IMG/VR virus record: IMGVR_UViG_3300044695_007705
Span: 18,311 to 82,310 of that record
From: a virus
Strand: one strand, 5' to 3'
DNA length: 64,000 nucleotides
Of this stretch, positions 36,101-45,474 are shown in pieces (within the stretch, counting starts at the first letter, position 1; every line of letters starts with the position of its first letter). Under the pieces are notes generated by a model that had not been told where the DNA came from, did not search any database, and was given only the letters and a program-made list of their open reading frames with translations. The position numbers and the translations under genes were made by a program.

Positions 36101-36229
36101 AATGCTTACTCTCACCGCATCAAAATCGATTTCCCAGTAGACGAGACTTCTGTACCGGAAGACGCAACTGAGTACATAGGAAATAAAGAAAAGGTAAAAG
36201 ATTTCTACTTCCTGTACGTCTCGCTCTAA
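33104..36229 (+). CDS. large virion structural protein with PA14-like domain
   Basis: 1041 residues. The N-terminal 60 residues are basic and helical. Around residues 312-395 the sequence YNWGIRWEGYLRITPGIYAL has the pattern of a PA14/GLEYA-type beta-barrel (aromatic-Gly-x-aromatic strand, P-G-x-Y turn) used for carbohydrate binding. The remainder is beta-rich with many Asp, Ser and Gly, as in cyanophage tail adhesins. Its AT-rich codon use matches the other adhesin genes at 36-50 kb. The ATG is 23 nt after a late element. It is convergent with the next gene, overlapping by 4 nt. The PA14 call is by pattern. Confidence 0.7.
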   Translation: MATKVTKSSQLPSLNQDEVIRVLRRRAGKREGVSNFIGLKRSSALADVENPSDALNNVLDKISLVLDAGERNIYKRPYNSSDWRVTRDFVEKDINREFLSQLQGASIGGGILGSTVLTTPRIRIQDRISLLNSFYGEGSLPGLHSGPNAQFYRSPGSQVIGFVKFTIDVDNNIDLTELKAPDGSTNITESDVLDGGERVVLDIDSYQTPGGVLSSLSGTNITLILDSPNSWSVNQSSGRKLNSIKGIVGELVFGQLKFKISRQYSLLNPPLWFTESPDDSGTNIPGSGDDNDPETSRKVLVTSSSGDIIPYVEKGYWFTRAYVENRWTSRERTLVGDNSITQDSNMRWQTTPSPLKGEEYNWGIRWEGYLRITPGIYALQVQTNVSIKIDMDLGGWTNVFDTSTAAQESEDTYISGQSFDTDSLDSKYKYFFGDNLSTDWVAYVPIVIRMFNGGPDKAFPGLSLVSEPNLFIKTTKISQNRNWYRETFNVTLSGTDGNWVLTGPKISDLKSIREDSLSSISYSLISKDGQFFPSPVSISLSVSGGNLISNTTGLQAGNYELLVNPVRGPGFDSNLQALWKGRIASPSPSSKLYTDLTDSGYTPDQLRVPFDFRPPWWKFFDGSPYNRSDSPDIENTPLDGFIRNTFKSTLKSDVDGLGLYGNGLEPPTYSQRPNIILGESRYSLDSPKGSSYMGIKLTSNSLGEGGLFLIDSLPINNSVFNDSLLLGANDLGGSPNHLTIAGGKQTPQKAIFTLQDDDTDPDTYNKYFLFDGTPTQDDDPEDYGLPAFSSPVWDSPITIQAVRVADDIDFTDNVRPFVDVFVMGVEKILVSGYNVLAFTTTLSSILDEGEERNLFDEKYIEFYTESDLDYSYQRVDSGSSLSFSDVLKLTYDESDDIIPLESEIPRPPSSRVTPWGFDLAETSSGICYPPYATVNELLSDTAVSDEDLYDSPVGNYDVIWGDATKEDLGSNNLTITEKLEFSGDSSCIETISTPVTLSANAYSHRIKIDFPVDETSVPEDATEYIGNKEKVKDFYFLYVSL

Positions 36230-37794
36230 AGTGCGAGTATCTTAGCTTCTTTTACCTGATTATTTTCAATATAGGATAGTAAAGGCCACTTGGATATGGT
36301 TCCTCCCGGTACCGCCTCAATGGGCAAGGTTCTGTGGTATACAAATCCCCCGTTTCCTGTAGAAGTCGATATGTTTTGTATCAGGGTATTAACTCTCGTG
36401 TTAAACCCTCGAATTACAGTCCCACCTAGCGGAGAATAAGAAGAGCTTATGCTATACTTTAAAGACCCCGTGGAAGGCAATTCTTCTAACGTGTCTGGGT
36501 CATAAATTGCTGGACTTATAAATTTTCTCCCCACATTATACTGGTATGGTTTATCATCCGTACTAAATACTCTTTCATAACGAGTACCTGAAAATACCCA
36601 AATACCTGGTATGTTAGATCCTTCTGTAGTAGTAGAGTCTGTCAATGAGTCAAAATCAATGTCTTCAAGGACAGAGTCTGGGTCTCTGAAAATTATACGA
36701 TAATTAGAGGTAAGATTTTTACCTTCAATTACGTTATAACTGCTACCTAACAAGTTGATAAGATCGTTCTGTTCTGTGCCAGGTTTATTGTTTTGAGGAA
36801 AAATCTCGAATGTATTTCTTAGTTCTTCCGCTTTTTCTAGTAAAGACCTGATGTTAAAATTTATAGAAGAGCCGGATTGATACGATTCTTCATAAGAAAA
36901 GAACTGGGATCTTGCATTTAATTTGTAGAGTTGGGTGAAATTCTGGGAAGACAGGGTATCTCTTCGTTTAAAAGTTATACCGGCTCCTACAGGTACCAGA
37001 TTTAGGTAAAAATTACCTAAATATACCCATTTAGATTCTAACTCGTTGAACAGAAAGAACCCGTCACTATCGGAAAATTTGACTGTGTACAGGTAACGTG
37101 AATTTTTGAGTGAAGCTTTGGAAGAAACAGTCCCTGACTCAAATCTCTTTTGATAGATAGAATTACCAGAATAATTTGCACACTTGCCAGCAGATGGAGT
37201 TTCTCCTTCACCACAAGACAAAACTATATCTAAGACTTCCTCGGGCATGTAACCAGAGCCGGCGTTTGATATAGTGACATCGGGCGATATGGTTCCATCT
37301 GAATTTACAGTAAGAGTGACTAGACCGGAATCAGAATTAGATTCTGTCCCCCTTAACCTAGCTTGGACGGTCTGTGGCAGAGCTAAATCCTGTCCGTCTT
37401 GATTCCTGACGACGTATCTTTCACCGGCCGACTCTAGTACAACCCGTGTCAAAGAGGAGTTTTTTGCCCATATAATACTGCTTCCCGGATCCCCTATCGC
37501 CCTCTTGTCCAGTGAGTCTAAGAATCTGTCAATCCATATCTTATTGTCGTCGGAAAAAGTCAGATTATTGGTTAAAAACTTGGTCCGAAGGGATATATTA
37601 CCTTCAAGGTCAGATATAGACTGATTAAGTAATGCAAAAATCTGATCAGGAGATGATGCCGGTGATTCAAGGGCAGAAGAAAATCCGAACAAGAGGAGAT
37701 CCTGTTGAACCTGTGTATCGTACAGTTTTTGTACTGCGTCTACAGCATTTAAACCCGTTTCAGACAGATTGTTTCTAGTGTAAAGTCCTGACAT
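36226..37794 (-). CDS. virion structural protein, unrecognised
   Basis: 522 residues. Secondary structure looks mixed, with N-terminal helices (NLSETGLNAVDAVQKLYDTQ) and a beta-rich C-terminal two-thirds containing glycine turns such as TISNAGSGYMPEEVLD, a pattern typical of tail fibres. It follows the leucine-rich-repeat gene after 7 nt in the same unit, so it probably works with that adhesin, perhaps as its attachment or tip. No catalytic or transmembrane segment is seen. Low GC, as in the other fibre genes. Confidence 0.68.
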   Translation of the reverse strand: MSGLYTRNNLSETGLNAVDAVQKLYDTQVQQDLLLFGFSSALESPASSPDQIFALLNQSISDLEGNISLRTKFLTNNLTFSDDNKIWIDRFLDSLDKRAIGDPGSSIIWAKNSSLTRVVLESAGERYVVRNQDGQDLALPQTVQARLRGTESNSDSGLVTLTVNSDGTISPDVTISNAGSGYMPEEVLDIVLSCGEGETPSAGKCANYSGNSIYQKRFESGTVSSKASLKNSRYLYTVKFSDSDGFFLFNELESKWVYLGNFYLNLVPVGAGITFKRRDTLSSQNFTQLYKLNARSQFFSYEESYQSGSSINFNIRSLLEKAEELRNTFEIFPQNNKPGTEQNDLINLLGSSYNVIEGKNLTSNYRIIFRDPDSVLEDIDFDSLTDSTTTEGSNIPGIWVFSGTRYERVFSTDDKPYQYNVGRKFISPAIYDPDTLEELPSTGSLKYSISSSYSPLGGTVIRGFNTRVNTLIQNISTSTGNGGFVYHRTLPIEAVPGGTISKWPLLSYIENNQVKEAKILAL

Positions 37795-37801
37795 AAGTGT
37801 T

Positions 37802-40800
37802 TTAAATCCTGAGTATTAAGCCGTCTGAAGAACGTCTCCAGCAAGAACCGGAAATTCCGGATGGGCAAGAGGCTAACTGTTCTAGTCCTGAGTCAGTTAT
37901 TGATTGGTTCCTGGTAGTAGGATCTTCGTACTCTGTAGAAATTACGGTTGAACCTGTCCGGGGGGACACATAATTAAATCCTAGTCCTATCCTTATACCG
38001 CTCAAATTCTTGAACCTTGACCCTAACGGATTTTCAGCTATTTGTTGAGTTTTGTCCCTCTTAGTCTTGTAATATTGCCCTGATACAAGGGCACCAGGCA
38101 CATTCAGAGTTCGTGTTCCAACTGATTCTATGGACTGAGATACTTGACCAAACTGATCGGCAACATTTACTATTCTGAAGGCGTTAAAGGTTTCACTTCT
38201 AGAAAGAGATGTCACAACGTCGTTCCCAGCAGATACTATCACCGGAAATACTTCTTGTTGTGTGTATTGAGAATATTTACCATCTGCTGTTATTTTATTC
38301 CCATCAAGTCTAACAAAGCAGTTAGTAAACTTTCTGAGTTTTTCTATCTCTAAAATTTCAGTTATAATTACACTTAACGTCTCCAAGCTAAAGTTATTAC
38401 CAGACAGGTTGATAGTTATTTTTCTATTGTTGCCTGAGAATATTTTAGTTAGACTACCTCCTTCGTATTCGGATATGAAATTTCGGGACAGATCAAATGC
38501 TGCTCTGTCGGAGTCTACAATTCTACCAAAGCCGGACCGGATATTGAGTTTTCCTGAAAGCCTGTTGTCAGCGCATCTAAATTGCAGAATTCCCGAAAAT
38601 CCTCTCCTGAACCAGTTATTTATGCTGTTGCTGTTCCGTGTAAAAATAAGAGCACTGGGCAAGGTTCCCGGTATGTCCCTATCTATTACTATTTCGTTAT
38701 CTTTTACACTTAAAACTCTAGCAAGTTCTACTCCCGAAAGCTCGAATCTTACCGAATCGTTTACTAATACTCTTTGTTTAAATCCTGTGCCCCCCGTTAA
38801 AACGTATTCGTTGTCTTTTTCGTTAAGTACACCTTCTGTGGGTATTCTTCGGGTTATCGACAGACCTGAGATTTCCGAAGCCGGGTCTGAATCCCTCACG
38901 CAAGAACCCCTTAATGAAGGGTTAAACCAATCACCTCTATAAGTGCTTATCAGGCTATTGGAAATATCGATTAGCGTAACTGTGGAGTTTGAAACTCCCT
39001 CAAAATTGGGTAGTATGGACCCCCCGTCTGCCGAGTTCTGCCCCCATGCAACTATCTCAACTACGTCTCTTCCGAATATAGAATTAGAGGAGGCGATAGA
39101 CAGGTTCGATAAGTCATAAAATCTAGACCCATTGGAAATAATTCTGACAGGCTTTGTTTCAAATTCTGGTACTTTTTTTGACGGCACTATAGGAAATCTG
39201 CCCGTTAGTGAAGACTCCCGTAAAGAAATTGTCTCAAGGTCATAAAGCTCTTTTAAATCGTTCTGTCTAAACTTATAGTTAAGTACAGATTCGCTAAATA
39301 TCAACTGTTTCAGTTTGTGCTCACTACCGGCACCCCTTACTGGGGCAAAATCCGGTGGGAGAAGGAAATTTATACCCGAACTCGTGTAAGGCAATAGCTC
39401 AGATCTCGAGCCACCGAGGTTGATGGAAACGAGGGCGCCCGTATTTTCTATAGGGCTTGATCCCAGGCTTGGGATTTTCCCCGTATTCCTGCAACCGAAG
39501 AACCCTGCGTTAACGAGGTTAGGCGTTTTAAATGGACCTGCGGAGTCATCAAAAATTACACCTCCCTCGGAAAGTGACATCTCCAGAGACGCTAAAGAAC
39601 TCCATATTCCATTCTGTAGATCGATGTTGACGTTAGTCCTGTTTGTGTTTATAGATACACAGCTCTCTCTCCAGTTTGCCCAATCTTCATCCGGGTTGTT
39701 TATAAAACCGTCGATATCATGTCTACCTTGATCTCTGCCACCTATGTTAAAATTACTAAATTTATACTTAGAGATGTGGCCATTATCTTCAGGATCGGTA
39801 GAAGTGCCTATTTCAATTATATCTCCTGAGGCCAAAGATCCGAAAATATTATAAGATATTTGGTTCCCGTTATTGTTAATTTTTGGTAAAGATCCGAACA
39901 AGTACCTATAAGTTCTTCTTTCATCGGTTTGATTGCCGCTTCTTCTATTTAAATTCAGGGACGTGAGGTTGGGGAAAACATCATCGAACCGGGGATTGTT
40001 AAGAAGAAACCTGTCTCTTAGGGAGATAGAACGTACGGAGGAGAATACCCTAAAGTCGGTACCTGGAGTTCTTTCTTGATCAAGAATATATTTTTCAAAA
40101 AGCTCATCCGACCAGTCGTCTCCAGTAGCTGCGACCATCGGTCCCTTCTTGGGGATTGTTAAATAGCTTACGCAGGTGTATAAGGGGTGCTGGAATGAGG
40201 GAGTAGCGGAGGGATTTCTTATATCAAACCAGCCCATGGGGCCGTTCCTCCAGGTATCACCTGAATTTTCCAGGTTCAAGTTTACTAACTTGTTGGAGAG
40301 GGTTTTTAGCCATATAGGTAATATGCTAACAGAAGTATCAGACAGTACTAAACTCTCAAGGTTGTTAAATCCTATAAGGCCTATGTCTTTACCGTCGCCA
40401 GTTTCTCTAATATTTATACCCGAAAACTCAATTCCAGTAACTTTCTCGGGGTTGACATATAGATAGAGATAAACATCAAAAAGATTTTGAAAACCAGAAC
40501 CGGTTATGTCTATGTTCAAGATAAATTCTCTCGTACCAGGTAATTGCGATACTTGTGTGACAGGAATGAAATCAACCCTGGGTCTATTCTGCCTTTGTTG
40601 CAAAGGTTGAATCTGGTAGCCGTAAAAGTAAGGTCTTTCAGAGTCTGAGAAAGTAAATTTTACTGACCCCACTCCGAGTCGGCAAAGCACCTTAAGGGGA
40701 GAGTTTTTGGTAGCCAGCAGCTTAAGTTCTGTCTCAGTCCCTGTGTTGCCGTTATCAACCCCAAGTTGAATAGTATATGAAGGATTTTCTAAGATCGGGG

Positions 40801-41410
40801 CTTTTGGGAGTATACTGTCCCTCGGTATAAAAATTCTATTAACGTGAGACCTTCTTCTGACTCTTATAGGTCCGGGATAAGAAGAGGTTTTAAAGTATCC
40901 GGGGTTCTCATCATCCTGCTCAATGTTAAAAAGACTCGCCCGGGAGGACGACAGATAAATATCAGACCGGGAAGGATTGCTAAAAAGTCTTTGATTGATT
41001 ACGTTAGATTTGTATTTTACACCTTGACATTGGATATTACCGTTATATAGAATAACGTTCGGAGTTTTAAGAACTGGGGATCCAGGGCCGCCCAGCGGCA
41101 CATCGGCATTGAAGAACTCTTTGTCTATAAAAAGACGATTCGGGATATTAATTTCGAAAACTTCACTTAACTGGTGCAGAGAACTTAATAGGGTGTCTGA
41201 AAGTCCAGATGCAGAACGTATATCTTCTCTGGATACACTCGTGCTCAGCCCGTAAATGCTATCTAAAACCTCAGGGGATATTAAAATATTCCTGAGAGCT
41301 TGCCTTTTGTCCGATTCAAAGATTTCAGAAAGATTTTGGAAACTGTCCGAAATAAGGCCTATGTCCGGCCTTGAAAAATTGCCAAATCCCTGGAATAAAA
41401 ATTCTGACAT
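37802..41410 (-). CDS. leucine-rich-repeat tail adhesin
   Basis: 1202 residues. Several irregular leucine-rich repeats are visible: FNNLESLVLSDTSVSILPIW and KLVNLNLENSGD (about 350-380), VRSISLRDRF and FPNLTSLNLNRRSG (about 455-490), DLYDLETISLRESSLTG-like units, FDLSRNFIS and ITINLSGNNFSLETL (about 970-1025). LRRs form curved solenoids that bind proteins, so this is a candidate receptor-binding tail protein. The first about 330 residues are beta-rich. The ATG at 41410 is 18 nt after a late element. LRR proteins are uncommon in phage virions and a second, smaller one lies at 60319. Confidence 0.78.
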   Translation of the reverse strand: MSEFLFQGFGNFSRPDIGLISDSFQNLSEIFESDKRQALRNILISPEVLDSIYGLSTSVSREDIRSASGLSDTLLSSLHQLSEVFEINIPNRLFIDKEFFNADVPLGGPGSPVLKTPNVILYNGNIQCQGVKYKSNVINQRLFSNPSRSDIYLSSSRASLFNIEQDDENPGYFKTSSYPGPIRVRRRSHVNRIFIPRDSILPKAPILENPSYTIQLGVDNGNTGTETELKLLATKNSPLKVLCRLGVGSVKFTFSDSERPYFYGYQIQPLQQRQNRPRVDFIPVTQVSQLPGTREFILNIDITGSGFQNLFDVYLYLYVNPEKVTGIEFSGINIRETGDGKDIGLIGFNNLESLVLSDTSVSILPIWLKTLSNKLVNLNLENSGDTWRNGPMGWFDIRNPSATPSFQHPLYTCVSYLTIPKKGPMVAATGDDWSDELFEKYILDQERTPGTDFRVFSSVRSISLRDRFLLNNPRFDDVFPNLTSLNLNRRSGNQTDERRTYRYLFGSLPKINNNGNQISYNIFGSLASGDIIEIGTSTDPEDNGHISKYKFSNFNIGGRDQGRHDIDGFINNPDEDWANWRESCVSINTNRTNVNIDLQNGIWSSLASLEMSLSEGGVIFDDSAGPFKTPNLVNAGFFGCRNTGKIPSLGSSPIENTGALVSINLGGSRSELLPYTSSGINFLLPPDFAPVRGAGSEHKLKQLIFSESVLNYKFRQNDLKELYDLETISLRESSLTGRFPIVPSKKVPEFETKPVRIISNGSRFYDLSNLSIASSNSIFGRDVVEIVAWGQNSADGGSILPNFEGVSNSTVTLIDISNSLISTYRGDWFNPSLRGSCVRDSDPASEISGLSITRRIPTEGVLNEKDNEYVLTGGTGFKQRVLVNDSVRFELSGVELARVLSVKDNEIVIDRDIPGTLPSALIFTRNSNSINNWFRRGFSGILQFRCADNRLSGKLNIRSGFGRIVDSDRAAFDLSRNFISEYEGGSLTKIFSGNNRKITINLSGNNFSLETLSVIITEILEIEKLRKFTNCFVRLDGNKITADGKYSQYTQQEVFPVIVSAGNDVVTSLSRSETFNAFRIVNVADQFGQVSQSIESVGTRTLNVPGALVSGQYYKTKRDKTQQIAENPLGSRFKNLSGIRIGLGFNYVSPRTGSTVISTEYEDPTTRNQSITDSGLEQLASCPSGISGSCWRRSSDGLILRI

Positions 41411-41428
41411 CCTGGAAACATCTAGTAA

Positions 41429-41437
41429 GCTTTCAAC
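41429..41437 (-). promoter_or_regulatory. GTTGAAAGC upstream element, copy 12
   Basis: Reads AGTTGAAAGC on the minus strand, just past the stop of the 41443-45474 gene. It ends 18 nt before the ATG at 41410. Confidence 0.75.
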
Positions 41438-41442
41438 TCAAA

Positions 41443-44400
41443 TTACTGCTCAAAGTAGTTTAGAGAGGCGTAGATCTCGTTCTCTGTCTCATCATGATTG
41501 CTCAATGACCTGGCGATGAAAAAGGTTGCTAAATTAGCATCATCGTCATTTACTACAGACTCTCCAAATACATTAAATATGCTGGTGAGGTTGATGTCTG
41601 TTGCAGTGTTAGAAGAGACGTAGTACGTTGCTAGAACGTCCCCTTGTCCGGACGAAAGCCATCTAATCGGGTAGTCGGATGGTGTGAATATCCCAGCAGA
41701 GTTTACTTCTCCCGAGGATAAAAAGCTTCCACATTTTCTAGGATTAGTATGGATAGATTTGAAAGTATCTAAGGACAATTCGCTAGCGTCGAAAGTGGGG
41801 GAAGTCGGAAGGCCTCTCGGGTCATTCTGAGTAATAGGGGTTATGCACTTCACAGATCCGTCAGATTCAGGGTTATCGGACCACTGGCTGTGATAATCAG
41901 TTCCTAGGTCAGAGATAGAAAAAGTAGAGCGGTGCGGAGTAAAGGGGCTTAAATCTATACCTCTTGATGTTTTCTGACCGATCCATACACCACCTATGCG
42001 GGTTCCTTGGCGACCTTGTAAAAATACACGGATAAATGGTATGTCCCCCGGGGCAATTTTAGAGACTAAGATATTTCTAACTCTCGATTTTTTATCGATA
42101 TTAGCTATGTAAACTATGTTATACGAAACAACAACATTACCCGGAGATATCCCTACCGGCAAAGAACTGCCTATAGGAAGAAGGTATTGCCTGACTCCTC
42201 CCTCTATAGACCTAGTAATTCCGCCAGTTGTAGATACATTAGCTACTACAGACCCTTGAGACAAGGTTACTTCAAAATTCTCGGGAGAAGTGTTCGGCCA
42301 AGCAGATTGCGGATCATTTATAAAGTATTTGATGCCTTCCTCCGGAGTTCCTTCTACAACAATATTGACATTTTTTCTAATCTCTCTGCCAGATTTACAT
42401 AACAAACCTCTGCATATTCCCCCTTCTTGTCCAGGAACATTAAGTCTTTCCTCGGCGTCTGATTCTGAAAGTCTAGTGTAAAAGTAGTTTCTAAACTCGC
42501 CCGATTCAAAATTAAAAGTATTAGTGACTACTAACGGATTATTTTCTACAAAAAGAGTATTTTCAGGGAAATCTTGGACGAAGTCATGCGGCAGCCCTTC
42601 GTAAAACTTTTGACCATCATACTCGAGTACTGGATCAGATTTTTCTATACCCCAATCTAAATCAGACTGAGTAGCGTATATAGGGCTTTCCGGGTCGGTA
42701 GTATTTGGCCAGCAAAATCCTATCCTTAGGGAGGAAGAGTGAGCTGCGGACACTAAACTGTCTAAAAAACCTCCGGTCCAGTATATGTAAAACTCGTCAC
42801 TAAGTACATCTACAGAACTTAACAAGGTTTGATCTCTTCTGTGATAATCGAACTCTATATCATACCCGTTTGCAAACTCGCCCACTTGAGCGTAAGTGAA
42901 AGGCAAAAACACACTTCTGGGCTCTGGAAAAGGTGTTCTGCTTGTAAGAATAGCTCTTCCGTTTTTATCCCTCTGGAGTTTAATTGACAAAGATCCGCCC
43001 GAAAAGTCTTTAGTCTCTCCGGGGAAAAGGCCATACAAATCAGTACCGATTATTCTGGCTGCCTGGTCTCCTATAACTTCCCAGTTGCTCTCCACAGCAG
43101 GGTTTCTAAACCCTCCGGTAGAAGCTTGGCTATATAAAGCGATTGCTGACCCTTCTCCTTGTGAAAGTCCGATTTCCGGGATATTCTCGTTGACGTACTG
43201 ATTGACGAAAAACTTCCCCTTGAGCCTTCTAGAAGTAGGGAGTATGTTCCAAAAATACCCTTCTTGGTTACTATAGGCCCACCCGGGACAACCCCTTTGT
43301 CTTACAATTTTGATTTCGCAGTCTTGTTGACTGTATATTGTCAGATTGCTAGGAAATATCTCCTTTTTATTGAGAAGAGAAGTGCCGAATCTGTTGACCA
43401 AAAACTGCCTAGGTTTGATCCCGAGTATAGTAGTCCAGTCTATAGCGTTAAGTGAAGTTTTTAATATCGAAAAGTCGGGACTCCTAAGATTTCTTACTTT
43501 AGACTGTGCGTTTAATGTGTATAGGGTGCCCTCGTCATACCCATCAATGTAGTAAGATGCCCCAAATTTATAGACAAACTGCTTAATTCGTATGGCAGAA
43601 GAGTCGTTGATTTGAAGGCGATAACTGAAATAGAAAAATGGATCGGCTAGGCACGGTTTTCCTAGCTGGTTTTCTATCACAAGAGTGTGTAAAGTAATCC
43701 ATCTACACTCATCATTCTCCACAGGCGCATATACATAAAACCTGGCTCCGATGGCCCCGTACCAGCCAAATTCTATCTTGTACATGGTGACTTTATCGGG
43801 GTCGAGAATATACCCTGTTTTCCCCTCCCCGCTCAAAGGATCTCCATTCATTATATTTTGACTTATTACAGTCTCGTATTGTAATTTACCATTTCTTGTT
43901 ATTGTCTTTGTAGTGTCAAAGTACCCTGCAGACTCTAAGAATTCTGTATTATCTAATGGTATAGTTGAACGTCTTACGATAGAGAGGTTCGAGCCATTTG
44001 CGAGTTGAAAAAGATAAGCATCTGTATCGTTCTCGATGCCAAACTCGAGAATAGTTCCTGGTCCCGCACCTACATCGCTTAATCTCACGCCGTAAGTAAA
44101 CCCGCTAATTCGGCCTGGTTGATATCTAAAAGCCCTTATAGATCTTAATACTATTTCCGATCTGTTTACCTGAGTACCCCCGATCCTGTTGCTGTTGGTG
44201 GGCAGGTTTATCTGGGGTCCGAAAGTCTCAGAGGGCCAGGAATTAGAGAAGACGTTGTTTGCAGTATCAGGAACTCGGGGAGTATCGACAATAAAGTAAG
44301 GGAGTTTAAGGTCTTTTTCTAACTGAGTTACACTATTTTCGTTGGGGTGAACCTTGAACTCCCAGTCCTTCAAATCCTGCCTAAGCTCAGCCCACCTAAG

Positions 44401-45474
44401 ACCAAAGTATCTCTCCCATATACCCTGATTAGGGTTAGTCTTTAGCCTGTAATGGCCTTTATTGTCTGATTGTCCCTCAGGAAAATAAGTTCGAGTAGTG
44501 CTGAAGAAGAAATTGTCCCAGGAAGCGTTTAATTGCGTCGGTAAAACCGAGTTAGCTTCCACTATAAAAACGTTCGAGCTTCCCCATATAGAAGTATTAC
44601 TCCTCCAGTTTTCAATGACAACGTTATTGAAGTTAAAAGCTCTCCCGCTAGGAATTACAGGATAATCAGATATAGGACCGAATCTATTTTGCTGAATGTC
44701 AAGCCAGATCTTGTCCCAGTAAAGTTCGTTGAAGTCAAAAGTTCCGTCCCCATTCTCTATGGGGGGATATTTAGTTAGCATGGGGAGAAGGTTATACAAT
44801 CTCCACTCGTCCCGGGTGAAATTCCTCACCATGTACTTGAACAGGTACAGGGCTACTAAAGAATTGAGGTATTGCCCCCAAGTTGTATATCTTTCACCGC
44901 CGCCTGGATTTATTAATTGGTCTTGTAGGGATGGTGAAGGGGGTCTGTTAAATGGTGTAGGATTAGAGTCCAGTACAAGAGCGTTATTTTTATCATCTTC
45001 TATAAACCTGGAGGGGTAATAATTTCCAGAGGCACTAGGCCTCCTATTCCACCACACGTCAAATTCACTTTGACCGGTTCTTACATCTACTCTCCAGTCT
45101 TTCGGGTCTAAGCCATAGGTAGAAACGTTGCTAAAAAGTCCCCTTTGGGTAGTCTCCCTATTAACCCCTAAAAGGCTTTTGGCTACTTCACTCTCTACTG
45201 GAAACTGCTCGATAACGGGTAAAGCAGCCGGACTACCCTTGCTGAATACGTTTTCCGTACTAAGACCGCTTAATTGATAAGAGTCAGAATTAACTACTAC
45301 ACTATTAGATGTAGCAGCCCCGTACTGGCTTTTTCTGTACGTCTCTTTTTCTGTTACAAGAGGTGCGCCTTGTTCGGTTGTCAGGGGAAATCCCCCGACA
45401 TCGACCATCTGTTTTATCCCTTTACTCTTTTGGGGCGGAGTTTTTTCCGCCCGTATACTTCTTTTCCCCGACAT
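41443..45474 (-). CDS. large tail-fibre structural protein A (paralogue of 45475-48519)
   Basis: 1343 residues. It shares with the upstream gene product a series of segments: FRYQPGRISGFTYGVRL, YKIEFGWYGAIGARFYVYAP, then ECRWITLHT and KFGASYYIDGYDEGT. These blocks are familiar from cyanomyovirus structural proteins of unknown role. The N-terminal 30 residues are basic and Pro-rich and the C-terminal 400 residues diverge from the paralogue. It starts one nucleotide after the paralogue's stop, so the two were most likely produced by tandem duplication and are made together. A fibre or long tail-collar role is inferred. Confidence 0.72.
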   Translation of the reverse strand: MSGKRSIRAEKTPPQKSKGIKQMVDVGGFPLTTEQGAPLVTEKETYRKSQYGAATSNSVVVNSDSYQLSGLSTENVFSKGSPAALPVIEQFPVESEVAKSLLGVNRETTQRGLFSNVSTYGLDPKDWRVDVRTGQSEFDVWWNRRPSASGNYYPSRFIEDDKNNALVLDSNPTPFNRPPSPSLQDQLINPGGGERYTTWGQYLNSLVALYLFKYMVRNFTRDEWRLYNLLPMLTKYPPIENGDGTFDFNELYWDKIWLDIQQNRFGPISDYPVIPSGRAFNFNNVVIENWRSNTSIWGSSNVFIVEANSVLPTQLNASWDNFFFSTTRTYFPEGQSDNKGHYRLKTNPNQGIWERYFGLRWAELRQDLKDWEFKVHPNENSVTQLEKDLKLPYFIVDTPRVPDTANNVFSNSWPSETFGPQINLPTNSNRIGGTQVNRSEIVLRSIRAFRYQPGRISGFTYGVRLSDVGAGPGTILEFGIENDTDAYLFQLANGSNLSIVRRSTIPLDNTEFLESAGYFDTTKTITRNGKLQYETVISQNIMNGDPLSGEGKTGYILDPDKVTMYKIEFGWYGAIGARFYVYAPVENDECRWITLHTLVIENQLGKPCLADPFFYFSYRLQINDSSAIRIKQFVYKFGASYYIDGYDEGTLYTLNAQSKVRNLRSPDFSILKTSLNAIDWTTILGIKPRQFLVNRFGTSLLNKKEIFPSNLTIYSQQDCEIKIVRQRGCPGWAYSNQEGYFWNILPTSRRLKGKFFVNQYVNENIPEIGLSQGEGSAIALYSQASTGGFRNPAVESNWEVIGDQAARIIGTDLYGLFPGETKDFSGGSLSIKLQRDKNGRAILTSRTPFPEPRSVFLPFTYAQVGEFANGYDIEFDYHRRDQTLLSSVDVLSDEFYIYWTGGFLDSLVSAAHSSSLRIGFCWPNTTDPESPIYATQSDLDWGIEKSDPVLEYDGQKFYEGLPHDFVQDFPENTLFVENNPLVVTNTFNFESGEFRNYFYTRLSESDAEERLNVPGQEGGICRGLLCKSGREIRKNVNIVVEGTPEEGIKYFINDPQSAWPNTSPENFEVTLSQGSVVANVSTTGGITRSIEGGVRQYLLPIGSSLPVGISPGNVVVSYNIVYIANIDKKSRVRNILVSKIAPGDIPFIRVFLQGRQGTRIGGVWIGQKTSRGIDLSPFTPHRSTFSISDLGTDYHSQWSDNPESDGSVKCITPITQNDPRGLPTSPTFDASELSLDTFKSIHTNPRKCGSFLSSGEVNSAGIFTPSDYPIRWLSSGQGDVLATYYVSSNTATDINLTSIFNVFGESVVNDDDANLATFFIARSLSNHDETENEIYASLNYFEQ

